Shown here in pieces: positions 8,778 to 17,454 of a stretch of 64,000 bases of DNA. The stretch is from contig NZ_BCRO01000036.1 of assembly GCF_001552635.1 (NCBI RefSeq), positions 1 to 64,000 on the forward strand. Reading direction: 5' to 3'. The notes below the pieces were generated by a model. It did not search any database. It saw only the letters and a program-made list of their open reading frames with translations, and was not told where the DNA came from. Position 1 is the stretch's first letter. Every line of letters begins with the position of its first letter. Origin of the DNA: Actinomadura hibisca NBRC 15177 (GTDB lineage: Bacteria > Actinomycetota > Actinomycetes > Streptosporangiales > Streptosporangiaceae). The position numbers and the translations under genes were made by a program.

Positions 8778-9017
8778 CGCGCCCCATGGTGCCCGATGCG
8801 AAGCGGTGAAGGGTAACCGCTCCCGGCGAAGTGACCCGAACGTGCCGTACGGAGGCCCGTGCGGAGACCCGTGCGGGGCCGCCCCGGGGCCCGTCCCGCG
8901 TCCCGGCGCGCACCGCCGTCCCGCAGGTCCGTGCGGGCTCGCCATTGCCTGCCGAACCCGTCGGTATCTAGAGTGGCTCATCACGTCGGAGGTCGCGTAT
9001 GCCCCGAGGAGAACTGC

Positions 9018-9656
9018 ATGAGCAGCTTGACCCTCGATGTCCGAGTGACACCGGTTCCCCTGCCCCGTCCCGCCCGGCGCCCCGGCAGCGCCGCGGCCCG
9101 CCCGTCGGACGCCATGCGCGACCTGGTGCTGCGGGCCCGCGACGGCGACGCCGAGGCGTTCGGCGCCCTCTACGACGACTACGTCGAGCTGGTCTACCGC
9201 TACGTCTACTACCGCGTCGGCGCGCACCCGCTGGCCGAGGACCTGACCAGCGAGACGTTCCTGCGGGCGCTGCGCCGCATCGGCGACTTCCACTGGCAGG
9301 GCAAGGACTTCGGGGCCTGGCTGGTCACGATCGCGCGCAACCTGGTCGCCGACCACTTCAAGTCCGGCCGGTACCGGCTGGAGGTGTGCACCGCCGAGCT
9401 GCTGGAGCCCGACCGCCCGCAGGAGGGGCCCGAGCGGGCGGTGCTGGACGACCTGACCAACCGGACGCTGCTCGCGGCGGTCCGGCGGCTGGGGTCGGAG
9501 CAGCAGGAGTGCGTGGTGCTGCGCTTCCTGCACGGGCTGTCGGTGGCCGAGACCGCGCTGATCATGGAGAAGAAGACCGGCGCGATCAAGGCGCTCCAGT
9601 ACCGCGCGGTGCGGGCGCTGGCGCGGATGTTGCCCGACGACCTCCGGGTCCACTGA
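9018..9656 (+). CDS. bldN: ECF-type RNA polymerase sigma factor, BldN orthologue
   Basis: A 212-residue sigma factor. Region 2 spans about 35-105 (DAEAFGALYDDYVELVYRY and the -10 binding helix DFGAWLVTIARNLVADHF). Region 4 spans about 150-205 (QQECVVLRFLHGLSVAETA, KALQYRAVRALARML). These segments closely match Streptomyces BldN, which directs chaplin, rodlin and bldM transcription during aerial growth, and the position beside rex is also conserved. The N-terminal extension is only about 30 residues, far shorter than the Streptomyces pro-sequence, so proteolytic maturation seems unlikely here. The ATG follows GAGGAGA. Two chaplin-type genes lie 48 and 52 kb away in the same window. Confidence 0.88.
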   Translation: MSSLTLDVRVTPVPLPRPARRPGSAAARPSDAMRDLVLRARDGDAEAFGALYDDYVELVYRYVYYRVGAHPLAEDLTSETFLRALRRIGDFHWQGKDFGAWLVTIARNLVADHFKSGRYRLEVCTAELLEPDRPQEGPERAVLDDLTNRTLLAAVRRLGSEQQECVVLRFLHGLSVAETALIMEKKTGAIKALQYRAVRALARMLPDDLRVH

Positions 9657-9738
9657 CGAACGGTTCCGGGCGCCGGGCCGTCACCTTCCGGCCCGCGCGC
9701 TCGTTCTCGTGAACACGACCGCACTCCAGGGGGACGCC

Positions 9739-9999
9739 ATGAGAACGCGGCGGAGCAAGGCCACCGGTGTCCGCGGGCCGCTGGCCGGCCTGCGGATGGA
9801 CACCGCCGATCCCGATCCCCGCTTCCGGGCCGTGCTGCGCGAGCGGCTGCTGGAGGCGGCGGAGGCGGGGCCGGCGACGGCCGAGTCCCGGACGGCCCCG
9901 GCCGCCGAACGGGCTCCGGCCGCCGAACGGGTCCCGGCCCGCCGCGAGGGCCGCCGCAACCGCAGGCGGCGCGTCGGCCCCGACCGGCGCCCTGACTAA
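9739..9999 (+). CDS. Small basic protein downstream of bldN; possible remnant of an anti-sigma factor
   Basis: An 86-residue frame whose ATG follows CCAGGGGGACG. Its N-terminal part (DTADPDPRFRAVLRERLLEAA) resembles the start of DUF5667/RsbN-like proteins that lie next to bldN-type sigma genes, but it then runs into a low-complexity Ala/Arg/Glu tail (repeats of PAAERAPAAER) and ends without any membrane segment. In Streptomyces the gene at this place encodes the membrane anti-sigma factor RsbN. Here it is either a truncated relative or an unrelated small protein. The stop codon TAA is shared with the -10 hexamer of the next gene. Function unknown. Confidence 0.55.
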   Translation: MRTRRSKATGVRGPLAGLRMDTADPDPRFRAVLRERLLEAAEAGPATAESRTAPAAERAPAAERVPARREGRRNRRRRVGPDRRPD

Positions 10000-10008
10000 G
10001 CTCGGCTC

Positions 10009-10881
10009 ATGCGGCTTTTCTGGCAGCGCGGCAAAGAGGAAGATCCGGTGAGCGCGGGCAAGGCGGCCGCCGCCGCGGCGGCGGAGCCCGAACCGCTGCC
10101 CGAGCCCGATCCGACCGCCGCCGCGTTCTTCGACGTGGACAACACGATGATGCGCGGCGCGTCCATCTACTACTTCGCGCGCGGTTTGGCCTCACGCAAG
10201 CTGTTCACCATGCGCGACCTCGCCATGTTCGCCTGGGGCCAGGCGGCCTTCCGGCTGCGCGGCACCGAGAACGCCGAGCACATCGGCAGCGCCAAGGAGG
10301 CCGCCCTCGCCTTCGTGGCCGGGCAGAACGTCTCGGACCTGGTGCGGCTCAGCGAGGAGATCTACGACGAGGTCATGGCCGACCGCATCTGGCACGGCAC
10401 CCGGCGGCTGGCGCTCCAGCACCTGGACGCCGGGCAGCAGGTGTGGCTGGTCACCGCCACGCCGGTGGAGGTGGCCCGCACCATCGCGCACCGCCTGGGC
10501 CTGACCGGCGCGCTCGGCACCGTCGCCGAGACCAGCGCGGGCGTCTACACCGGCCGCCTGGTCGGCAACCTGCTGCACGGCTCGGCGAAGGTGGAGGCGA
10601 TCCGGGCGCTGGCGCAGCGCGAGGGGCTGGACCTGGCGCGCTGCTCGGCCTACAGCGACTCGGTGAACGACCTGCCGATGCTGACCGCCGTCGGCCACCC
10701 GCACGTGGTCAACCCGGACGCGGCGCTGCGCGAGCACGCCCGGCAGAACGGCTGGCCGATCCACGACTTCCGCACCGGCCGCAAGGTGACGATGATCGCG
10801 CTGCCGGCCGCGGCCGGGGCGGGCGCGCTGGCCGGGGGCGTGGCGGCGGGCGTGGCGCTGCGGCGGCACTACCGGTCCTGA
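10009..10881 (+). CDS. HAD-IB family phosphatase
   Basis: A 290-residue HAD hydrolase of the SerB-like IB subfamily. Motif I is FFDVDNTMM (about 38-46), motif II is VTAT (about 149-152), the lysine of motif III lies in GSAKVEAI, and motif IV is SDSVNDLPML (about 220-229). The C terminus has an alanine/glycine-rich hydrophobic segment (ALPAAAGAGALAGGVAAGVAL) that could anchor it in the membrane. Relatives act on phosphoserine or lysophosphatidate-type substrates; the substrate here is not known. The ATG stands 6 nt after a TAAGCT hexamer, so the mRNA may be leaderless. Neighbours match those of bldN in Streptomyces. Confidence 0.88.
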   Translation: MRLFWQRGKEEDPVSAGKAAAAAAAEPEPLPEPDPTAAAFFDVDNTMMRGASIYYFARGLASRKLFTMRDLAMFAWGQAAFRLRGTENAEHIGSAKEAALAFVAGQNVSDLVRLSEEIYDEVMADRIWHGTRRLALQHLDAGQQVWLVTATPVEVARTIAHRLGLTGALGTVAETSAGVYTGRLVGNLLHGSAKVEAIRALAQREGLDLARCSAYSDSVNDLPMLTAVGHPHVVNPDAALREHARQNGWPIHDFRTGRKVTMIALPAAAGAGALAGGVAAGVALRRHYRS

Positions 10882-10921
10882 GCGGTCCGGGGCATACGGC
10901 CCGGCCGGGCCGGGCGAGGGA

Positions 10922-11878
10922 TCAGAAGAAGGCGGGTCCGCGCCGCAGCAGGGTGTCGTAGAGCATCTGCTGGACGTTCTCGCGCACGTGGTCGGTCAGG
11001 TTGAAGACCGTCATGGGGTCGTCGGCGGCGTCGGGCCCGTAGTCGCCCAGCGGCATCGGCTCGCCGAACTGGATCATCCACTTGGACGGCAGCGGCACCA
11101 GGCCCGCCGGGCCGAGCCACGGAAAGGTCGGCGTCACCGGGAAGTAGGGCAGGCCGAGCAGCCGGGCCAGCGGCTTCAGCTCGGCGAGCTTGGGATAGAT
11201 CTCCTCGGCGCCGACGATCGCGCACGGGATGATCGGCACGTTCGCGCGCAGCGCCGTCTCCACGAACCCGCCCCGGCCGAAGCGCTGGAGCCGGTACCGC
11301 TCGGCGAACGGCTTGCCGACGCCCTTGAAGCCCTCGGGGAACACCCCGACCAGCTCGCCCTTGCCCAGCAGGCGCGTGGCGTCGGCGGGCGAGGCCAGGG
11401 TGTGCCCGGCCTTGCGCGACAGGTGGCCCAGCATCGGCACCTGGTAGATCAGGTCGGCGCCGAGCAGCCGCAGGTCGCGGTGGAGGTGGTCGTGCACGCC
11501 GACCGACAACATGATCCCGTCGATCGGCACGGTGCCGGAGTGGTTGGCCACGATCAGCGCGCCGCCGTCGGCGGGCACGTTCTCCTGGCCGGACAGCTCC
11601 ACGCGGAACCAGCGCTCGTACAGGGCGCGGGCCAGCGGGAGCAGGACGGTGCGGTTCAGCTCGGGGTCGAAGCCGAACTCGTCGACCTCGTACTCGCCCG
11701 CCAGGCGGCGGCGCAGGAACGCCAGCCCGGCGGCGGCCCTGCGTTCCAGGGGATGGCGTTCGGACGGCGGCGGTCCGGGCTCGTCGATCCGCGGCTCGGG
11801 CCGGGCGGTGTTGAGCGGGATGACCTGGGCGCCCTGCTCGCCGGCGGGCCGCCGGTCGTCGTGGTGGTGCGCGTTCAC
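10922..11878 (-). CDS. Lysophospholipid acyltransferase family protein (PlsC-like)
   Basis: A 318-residue acyltransferase of the 1-acyl-glycerol-3-phosphate type. The catalytic NHSGTVPID (NHx4D, about 111-119) and the acceptor-binding FPEGFKG (about 175-181) are intact. An Arg/Pro-rich N-terminal region of about 90 residues precedes the domain. It would transfer an acyl chain to a glycerol- or inositol-based lipid at the membrane; the substrate is not visible. It lies 25 nt downstream of the epimerase gene and is likely co-transcribed with it and bS22. Its end converges with the HAD gene, with a GGCCCGGCCGGGCC palindrome between them. Confidence 0.9.
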   Translation of the reverse strand: MNAHHHDDRRPAGEQGAQVIPLNTARPEPRIDEPGPPPSERHPLERRAAAGLAFLRRRLAGEYEVDEFGFDPELNRTVLLPLARALYERWFRVELSGQENVPADGGALIVANHSGTVPIDGIMLSVGVHDHLHRDLRLLGADLIYQVPMLGHLSRKAGHTLASPADATRLLGKGELVGVFPEGFKGVGKPFAERYRLQRFGRGGFVETALRANVPIIPCAIVGAEEIYPKLAELKPLARLLGLPYFPVTPTFPWLGPAGLVPLPSKWMIQFGEPMPLGDYGPDAADDPMTVFNLTDHVRENVQQMLYDTLLRRGPAFF

Positions 11879-11903
11879 CGTCGTGACCTCCCGAAACCGG
11901 CCG

Positions 11904-12941
11904 TCAGCCGCGGCCCAGCGCCGCGCCCAGCCGGTCGATCAGCTCCAGCGGGGCGCTGCGCCCCAGTCCCTGCGCGGACACGAAGTCGGCGAAGGCCGCC
12001 TCCGAGCCGTATTTCGGCCGCCAGGCCAGCTCGCCGACCAGCGCGGTGGTGTCGATGACGCGGCCGTAGGTCAGCCAGCGTTGCAGCTCGGGCGAGAACC
12101 CCGACAGGCCCGCGAAGCGGCGGCCGAGGTCGCCCAGCGTCGAGATCGACGGCGCCGGGACCGGCACGTAGGGCCGCCCGGCCCGGCGCAGCGCCTGCGA
12201 CAGCAGCAGCACGCCGTCGCCGGCCACGTTGAAGCAGCCCGGGTGGTCCTCCACCGTCATCCGGCGCAGCACCTCGACGCCGTCGTCCTCGTGCACGAAC
12301 TGGAGCCGGGGGTCGAACCCCAGCACCGTCGGGACGACGGGCATGCGCAGGTACCGGGTGAGCGGGGAGTCCACTCCCGGGCCGAGGAAGTTGGCGAAGC
12401 GCAGCACCGAGACCGTGAGGTCGGAGCGCCGGCGCCGCAGCCCGCGCACGTAGCCCTCCACCTCGACCGCGTCCTTGGCGTACCCGGAGGTGGGCGCCTC
12501 GACGGGCTCGTCCCGCTCGGTGAACACCGCCGGGTCCATCGGCGAGGAGCCGTAGACCGCCGCCGACGAGCGCACCACGAGCTTGCGCATGTCCGGCGAC
12601 CGCTGGCACGCGGCCAGCAGCTGCATGGTGCCGATGACGTTGAATTCCTTCACCTTCGACCGCGGGCCCGACGCGTTCGTCACCAGGTTCAGGTGGACGA
12701 CCGTGTCGACCTCGGCCGAAGAGATGATCTTCGCGATGCTCGGCGTGCGGATGTCGACCCGCACGAACTCGGTGCGCCCGAGCGGCGTCGTGGGTGGGAC
12801 CGTGTCCACGCCGATGACCCGTTCGATGCCCGGGTCGGCTTGCAGCGTGCTGGCGACCCGCGCCCCCAGGAAACGGGAGACGCCCGTGACGAGGACGACA
12901 CGGGCCGCGGCGGAGGGCATGGAGGACACTGTGCGCCCCAC
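11904..12941 (-). CDS. NAD-dependent epimerase/dehydratase (extended SDR)
   Basis: A 345-residue extended short-chain dehydrogenase. The nucleotide loop reads VTGVSRFLGARVA (Gly-rich, near residue 20). The catalytic Ser and Tyr/Lys region reads VVRSSAAVYG followed by an atypical SGYAKDAVE in place of the standard YxxxK, so the Tyr-Lys spacing is changed (Y-A-K). That suggests a binding or altered catalytic role. The GTG at 12941 sits near AAGGGG, and an ATG seven codons in is an alternative. It lies 26 nt after bS22 and 25 nt before the acyltransferase, a grouping also found in Streptomyces. Confidence 0.85.
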   Translation of the reverse strand: MGRTVSSMPSAAARVVLVTGVSRFLGARVASTLQADPGIERVIGVDTVPPTTPLGRTEFVRVDIRTPSIAKIISSAEVDTVVHLNLVTNASGPRSKVKEFNVIGTMQLLAACQRSPDMRKLVVRSSAAVYGSSPMDPAVFTERDEPVEAPTSGYAKDAVEVEGYVRGLRRRRSDLTVSVLRFANFLGPGVDSPLTRYLRMPVVPTVLGFDPRLQFVHEDDGVEVLRRMTVEDHPGCFNVAGDGVLLLSQALRRAGRPYVPVPAPSISTLGDLGRRFAGLSGFSPELQRWLTYGRVIDTTALVGELAWRPKYGSEAAFADFVSAQGLGRSAPLELIDRLGAALGRG

Positions 12942-12967
12942 CCCTTACGGCTCGGTGGCCTGCGTGT

Positions 12968-13066
12968 CTACTTCTTGTTGCGGCGCTGGATGCGCGTCTT
13001 CTTCAGCAGCTTGCGGTGCTTCTTCTTGGCCATCCGCTTGCGGCGCTTCTTGATGACAGAGCCCAC
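12968..13066 (-). CDS. Small ribosomal protein bS22 (AURKAIP1/COX24 domain)
   Basis: A 32-residue, extremely basic peptide starting [17 protein letters not shown] and ending RRNKK, which I read directly from the minus strand. It matches the tiny ribosomal protein bS22 that actinobacteria carry next to an NAD-dependent epimerase, where it binds the 30S decoding region. The GTG start is preceded by GCGAGG. It probably heads the epimerase-acyltransferase operon. It is short enough to be missed by gene callers. Confidence 0.9.
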   Translation of the reverse strand: MGSVIKKRRKRMAKKKHRKLLKKTRIQRRNKK

Positions 13067-13544
13067 GAGACCTCGCTACGGCATATCGGGTGTCTTACAG
13101 GAGAAGGACAGTTCGCCGCCGAGCAAGACTCGGGTGACGTACACGGTCCGATGCCCAAGGGTACCGCTGTGCCGGTGGCGGTCAGGCCGCCGGTCACCTG
13201 GACACGCCTGGACTACCCCTGGCGCACCACCCGAAACAGGTGTCGCGGGCGTTCCGGCGCGGCCGGGAGCGGCCGAAAACGGTCTCGCGCTCCTTCGGAC
13301 GCGCGGGCGCGCGGGCGCGCTCCGGCGCGTCGGGACACGGGCACGGGACCGTTCCCGGCGTCCGGGACACCGGCGGCATCGGCGATGCCTCCGATCCCCG
13401 GACACCGGCACCGGCGGCCCTCGGCCGCCGGCCGGTCCTCGCCCTTGTTCCCCGGTTGCCGCCCCGGGCCTCGCGGCCCGGGTCAACGCCCCCTGCACGG
13501 CCGGGGCGGGAGCGGGCGGCGGGCGGGGCCCGCCACCGCCTCCG
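13067..13544. other. 478-bp intergenic region, no gene seen
   Basis: It lies between bS22 and the excisionase-type HTH gene, both on the minus strand. The part next to bS22 (13067-13160) is less GC-rich and must hold the bS22 promoter; TAAGAC and GATATG hexamers are possible -10 elements, without a convincing -35. The rest (13200-13544) is very GC-rich, with repeated CGGGAC/CCGGAC and GCGCGGGCGCGC runs. No frame has coding character. Confidence 0.5.
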
Positions 13545-13748
13545 CTATCCGGCTTCGATGAACGCGTCGCGCAGATAGTCGTGTACGGCCTGCTCGGGTA
13601 CCCGGAACGAGCGTCCCACGCGGATCGCGGGCAGCTCGCCGGAGTGGACGAGGCGGTAGACGGTCATCTTGGACACCCGCATCACCGCCGCCACTTCGGC
13701 CACGGTCAGGAACCTGACCTCGCTCAGAGGTCGCTCGCCTGAGCTCAT
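13545..13748 (-). CDS. Small excisionase-type helix-turn-helix DNA-binding protein
   Basis: A 67-residue protein made almost wholly of one MerR/excisionase-type winged helix: FLTVAEVAAVMRVSKMTVYR, then LVHSGELPAIRVGRSFRVPE, ending DYLRDAFIEAG. The ATG at 13748 is behind AGAGGG. The same type of gene follows bS22 in Streptomyces, where I recall it as a BldD target (bdtA); that link is from memory. No phage genes are nearby, so it is a chromosomal regulator rather than an excisionase. Two inverted repeats lie upstream and could be its operators. Confidence 0.85.
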   Translation of the reverse strand: MSSGERPLSEVRFLTVAEVAAVMRVSKMTVYRLVHSGELPAIRVGRSFRVPEQAVHDYLRDAFIEAG

Positions 13749-13789
13749 CGGACGCCCTCTTCCACACGTGCCGCGCACCGGCCCTTTGG

Positions 13790-13803
13790 GTGACTTTGAT
13801 CAC
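13790..13803. promoter_or_regulatory. GTGA-N6-TCAC inverted repeat upstream of the HTH gene
   Basis: GTGA-CTTTGA-TCAC lies about 42 bp before the HTH start codon. The same GTGA-N6-TCAC layout recurs at 43113-43126 (upstream of lsr2) and 57108-57121 (upstream of the chaplin-like gene). A shared developmental regulator such as BldD is a guess. Confidence 0.4.
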
Positions 13804-14038
13804 GCACGTGTACTTCCCCCAGCGTAAATCGTGTATCGACAGTCGCAAGAGGGGAGTTCCACTCATTTCCGTACCCTGCCCTGTCCCCGCGGCCACACTG
13901 ACCTTCCGTACGCAGCGTGGAGATGACGGCACCGAGCGTCGCGCGACGACGGATCGTGCGGCCAGACCACGCGATGACCTGCGACTCAGGGGTCACCGGC
14001 GGGCGGACGCCGACCCAGCAGCCCCGGGACGGCCGTCG

Positions 14039-14055
14039 CGTCACACCCTGTGACG
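14039..14055. promoter_or_regulatory. 17-bp perfect palindrome
   Basis: CGTCACA-CCC-TGTGACG lies in the 349-bp gap (13749-14097) between the HTH promoter and the 3' end of the phosphatase-family gene. TCAC-N5-GTGA is the spacing I recall for BldD boxes, but the centre does not match. It could equally be a short terminator stem after the phosphatase-family gene, whose stop is 43 bp away. Apart from this and the repeat at 13790 the gap holds nothing I recognise. Confidence 0.45.
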
Positions 14056-14097
14056 TTCGCGGGCCCGCCGCGGCGGGGTTTCCGGGCGGCCCGGAGT

Positions 14098-14925
14098 TCA
14101 GCCGAGGCCGGCGCGGTCGAGCAGGTAGGCCGTCAAAGGCGCGTAATGGTGCGGCGATACGCCGTCGTCCAGCGGCACCGTCACGGCGATCTTGCCTTCG
14201 GCGGCGCCCACGAACAGCGCGGGGTCGTTACAGTCCGCGAAACCGACGGCGTCGATGCCCGCCTGGCCGGCCGCGCCGCACCAGCCGTGGTCGGCGATGG
14301 CCAGATCCGGCCAATAGCCGGAATCTTCGGTCACCGAGCCCTCGGCAGGAGTAGCGGACAGCTCGGCGAGCATGGCCCGCATCGGGTGCGGGTCGTGGGT
14401 GTGGTGGGTGCGGCCGTCGCCCTCCAGCATCGCCACGCCGCCCTCGGCGTAGACGATGCGGCGCTTCTCGGCGGTGCCGTGGTGGTCGACCTCGTACTCC
14501 CAGCCCGCCGCCGGGGTCAGCACGCGGCAGCCGCGTGCGGCCAGGGCGCGCGCGACCGCCTGGTAGAGGGGCGTCAGCGTGGCGGGGTGGCCGGTGGCGA
14601 GCACGACGTTCTCGGCGCGGCGCGCGGCGAGGCCGATGCGGTCGCCCATCGCCTCCAGGGCGTCGATGGTCAGCTCGGGATCGATGGTGTCGTCGCCGTA
14701 CAGGTGCAGGGGGTTCGGGTCGACGCCGCAGCGCTCGACCATGATCTCCAGCACGTCGCGCTCGGTGTAGGAGCGCTTGAACTCCAGGCCGAACTGGTAG
14801 TACGGGTTGCCGACGGCCATCCGGCGGAAGTGCAGCAGGTTGTTCTGCCGGGGCGTGGCGACGTCCCCGGAGATCATCGTCCGGACCAGGTGGGCGCGCA
14901 GGTCGGCGCGGCTGATGATCCCCAT
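14098..14925 (-). CDS. Conserved actinobacterial phosphatase-family protein, translationally coupled to acuC
   Basis: A 275-residue protein of a conserved family often labelled phosphatase. Visible conserved blocks are SGDVATPRQNNLLHFRRMAVG near the N terminus, ATGHPATLTPLY, HTHDPHPMRAML, DLAIADHGWCGAAGQ and ADCNDPALF. The many His and Asp residues suggest a metal site, but I cannot name a catalytic residue, and the label rests on resemblance. Its ATG overlaps the acuC stop by one base (TGATG), so it is translated with acuC. The pair is conserved in Streptomyces-type genomes, which suggests a joint role. Confidence 0.7.
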   Translation of the reverse strand: MGIISRADLRAHLVRTMISGDVATPRQNNLLHFRRMAVGNPYYQFGLEFKRSYTERDVLEIMVERCGVDPNPLHLYGDDTIDPELTIDALEAMGDRIGLAARRAENVVLATGHPATLTPLYQAVARALAARGCRVLTPAAGWEYEVDHHGTAEKRRIVYAEGGVAMLEGDGRTHHTHDPHPMRAMLAELSATPAEGSVTEDSGYWPDLAIADHGWCGAAGQAGIDAVGFADCNDPALFVGAAEGKIAVTVPLDDGVSPHHYAPLTAYLLDRAGLG

Positions 14926-16157
14926 CAGATGTCGGTCATGGGGTCCAGGCCGTGTTCGGGGAACACCGCGCGGCGGGTGGCGAGGACCGCCTGGTCCACC
15001 GGATTGGCCGGGTCGTAGCCGCTCTCCCAGGTCTGCACGTGCACCTCGCTCGTTCCGTCGGTCATCCGGCGCGGCGCGATCTCCTCGGTGCGCAGCCGGA
15101 CCAGGCCGCGCCAGCCGTCGGGGGTGGCGGCCAGCGGGTCGATGGGGCGGCCCGCGGCCTCGGCCAGCAGGTGCGTCCAGGCGCGCGGCACCACCTGCAC
15201 CAGCTCGTAGCCGCCGCCCCCGGTGGCCAGCCAGCGGCCGCCGGAGACCTCGTGCGCCAGCTCGTGCAGCCGGGCGTAGGCGGTGCGCTGGCCGTCCACG
15301 CTGAGGATCAGGTGCGCCAGGGGGTCGAGCGCGTGCGCGTCGGCGCCGTGCTGGGTGACCAGGACCTGGGGCGCGAACGCACGCAGCAGCGGGGGAACGA
15401 CGGCCTCGAAGGCGCGCAGCCAGGCGGCGTCGCCGGTGCCGGGCGGGAGCGCGACGTTGACGGCGCTGCCCGGGGCGTTCGGGCCGCCGGTCTCGTTGGG
15501 GAAGCCGGTGCCGGGGAACAGCGTGCGCGGCGTCTCGTGGAGGCTGATCGTCATGACGCGGGGGTCGTCGTAGAAGGCGGCCTGCACGCCGTCGCCGTGG
15601 TGCACGTCGATGTCGACGTAGGCGACGCGCTCGGCGCCGTTCTCCAGCAGCCAGGCGATCGCGATGGCGGGGTCGTTGTAGATGCAGAAGCCGCTGGCGG
15701 CCCCGGCGAGGGCGTGGTGCAGGCCGCCGGAGACGTTGGCGGCGTGCTCGGCCTCGCCGGTCCACACGGCCCGCGCGCCCGCGACGGACGCGCCCGCGAT
15801 CAGCGCGGACGCGTCGTGCATGCCGAGGAAGACGGGGTTGTCGGCGCTGCCGAGGCCGAGGCGCAGTTCGGGGAGGCCGGTGGCGCCCGCGTGCTTGACG
15901 GCGGCGATGTAGGGCTCCTCGTGCACGAGGCCGAGCAGCGCGTCGTCGGCGGCGTCGAAGCCGGCGACGGTGACGTTGGCGCGGTCCAGCAGGCCGAACT
16001 CGCGGGCGAGCGCGATCGTCAGCTCGACGCGCACCGGGTTCATGGGATGGCCGGGACCGAAGTCGTAGCCGGCGAGCCGCTCGTCCCAGAGCACCCGGAG
16101 GCCGCAGTGCCCGCGCGACGGCGGCGACGCGGCGCCGCCGGAATCCCTGCTGCTCAT
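14925..16157 (-). CDS. acuC: AcuC-type protein deacetylase (class I histone deacetylase fold)
   Basis: A 410-residue zinc-dependent deacetylase. AcuC removes acetyl groups from lysine, classically on acetyl-CoA synthetase. The His-His charge-relay is in VSGGLHHALAG, zinc ligands are in YVDIDVHHGDGV and QHGADAHALDPL, and the glycine-rich loop with the transition-state tyrosine is ATGGGGYE. The frame could start at 16202, but the ATG at 16157 follows GTGAGG and removes a basic leader. It has a C-terminal extension beyond the deacetylase core. It is coupled to the following phosphatase-family gene. Confidence 0.9.
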   Translation of the reverse strand: MSSRDSGGAASPPSRGHCGLRVLWDERLAGYDFGPGHPMNPVRVELTIALAREFGLLDRANVTVAGFDAADDALLGLVHEEPYIAAVKHAGATGLPELRLGLGSADNPVFLGMHDASALIAGASVAGARAVWTGEAEHAANVSGGLHHALAGAASGFCIYNDPAIAIAWLLENGAERVAYVDIDVHHGDGVQAAFYDDPRVMTISLHETPRTLFPGTGFPNETGGPNAPGSAVNVALPPGTGDAAWLRAFEAVVPPLLRAFAPQVLVTQHGADAHALDPLAHLILSVDGQRTAYARLHELAHEVSGGRWLATGGGGYELVQVVPRAWTHLLAEAAGRPIDPLAATPDGWRGLVRLRTEEIAPRRMTDGTSEVHVQTWESGYDPANPVDQAVLATRRAVFPEHGLDPMTDI

Positions 16158-16353
16158 GACCTCACGGTATCGCCCCCGATGGTGGACACGTCCAAGTGAC
16201 ATGGATCACCACAGAGGGCGACGGACCGGACGCCCCGGGTTTCGGTCCGGTCCTCAACCCTGCTTCGGTGCTACAAAGTTGTGACGTGAACAATCCCTGA
16301 ACGGCGGGCATCTAAGTAACACACCTGAAATACGACAAATGGGGTGTAGGTAG

Positions 16354-17454
16354 ATGGACACGCGCCCGCCCGGCCCGCTCCCGGCAGAGGTCACCCCGCT
16401 GCCGACCGCGAGCCCCACCCCCGGCACCGCGACCACCCCCGCCGCGCGCCGCCTCCCCTACGACCGCCGCCCCAGCGCCCGCAGCCGCGCCATCTCCGGC
16501 GCGCTCCGCATGGGGCTCCGCCCGTTCATCCACCACGTGCCGACGCGCGGCATCCGCACGGCGCGCTCGACCGTGGACGCCGCCTCCTTGCTGATGCGCC
16601 CCTCGCAGCGCGTGCACATCCGGCCGCTGCACGACCCGCGCGTCGAGACGCGCCGCGACGAGCCCGCCGTCACCGGCGAGTGGGTGGTGACGCGCGAGAT
16701 CGAGCGCACCCCCACCGGCGGCGCGATCCTGTACCTGCACGGCGGCGCGTACGTGGTGTGCTCGCCGCGGACCCACCGCCCGATCACCTCGCGGCTGGCG
16801 GTCGACACGGGCCTGCCGGTGCTGGTGCCGCGCTACCGGCTGGCGCCCGAGCACCCGTTCCCGGCGCCGCTGGAGGACGCGGTGGCGGCCTACCGGTGGT
16901 TGCTGGACCGGGGCGTGCCCGCGTCCGGCATCGTGATCGCGGGCGACTCGGCGGGCGGCCACCTGGCCGCGTCCCTGACCGGCGAGATCTGCCGCACGGG
17001 CCTGCCGAGCCCCGCCGGGACGGTGCTGTTCTCGCCCTGGGTGGACCTGACGTGCGAACTCTCCACGCGGGCGCAGCGCGCCGCCCGCGACCCGTACATC
17101 AGCGCGCACGCGGCCCGCAGGGTCGCCCGTCTCGTGGTAGGGCCGGCCGGATTCGACGACCCGCGGCTGGCCCTACTCACCCGCCCGTGGACCGACGCCC
17201 CGCCGATCTTCATCCAGGTCGGCGGCGCGGAGGTGCTGCGCCCGGAGGCCGAGGCGCTGGCCGAGGCCCTGGTCGCGGCGGGCAACGAGTGCGAGCTCCA
17301 GGTCTGGAAGGGCCAGATGCACGTCTTCCAGATCCTGAACCGGGTGCTGCCGGAGGCGAGCGCGGCGATGCGCGAGACGGCGCGCTTCATCAGGACGGTG
17401 ACCGGGACGGCGGCGGCCGCGTCCGTCGTGGAGGGCGAGGGGGCCGTCGCCTGA
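16354..17454 (+). CDS. Alpha/beta hydrolase of the hormone-sensitive-lipase family (esterase)
   Basis: A 366-residue carboxylesterase. The oxyanion motif HGGAYVV (about 128-134) and the nucleophile elbow GDSAGG (about 191-196) are intact. The acid and His lie in the C-terminal part (QVGGAEVLRPEAEAL, then KGQMHVFQ). Cytosolic esterases of this type hydrolyse short acyl esters or xenobiotics; the substrate is unknown. About 50 N-terminal residues are proline-rich and probably disordered. The ATG follows GTAGGTAG. Its stop codon forms part of a hairpin shared with the convergent exporter operon. Confidence 0.9.
   Translation: MDTRPPGPLPAEVTPLPTASPTPGTATTPAARRLPYDRRPSARSRAISGALRMGLRPFIHHVPTRGIRTARSTVDAASLLMRPSQRVHIRPLHDPRVETRRDEPAVTGEWVVTREIERTPTGGAILYLHGGAYVVCSPRTHRPITSRLAVDTGLPVLVPRYRLAPEHPFPAPLEDAVAAYRWLLDRGVPASGIVIAGDSAGGHLAASLTGEICRTGLPSPAGTVLFSPWVDLTCELSTRAQRAARDPYISAHAARRVARLVVGPAGFDDPRLALLTRPWTDAPPIFIQVGGAEVLRPEAEALAEALVAAGNECELQVWKGQMHVFQILNRVLPEASAAMRETARFIRTVTGTAAAASVVEGEGAVA

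Noticed and set aside
13067..13544. Open frames of 60-180 codons in the bS22/HTH gap
   Set aside because: Residue composition is Arg/Pro/Gly noise, none has a ribosome site, and they overlap one another on both strands.
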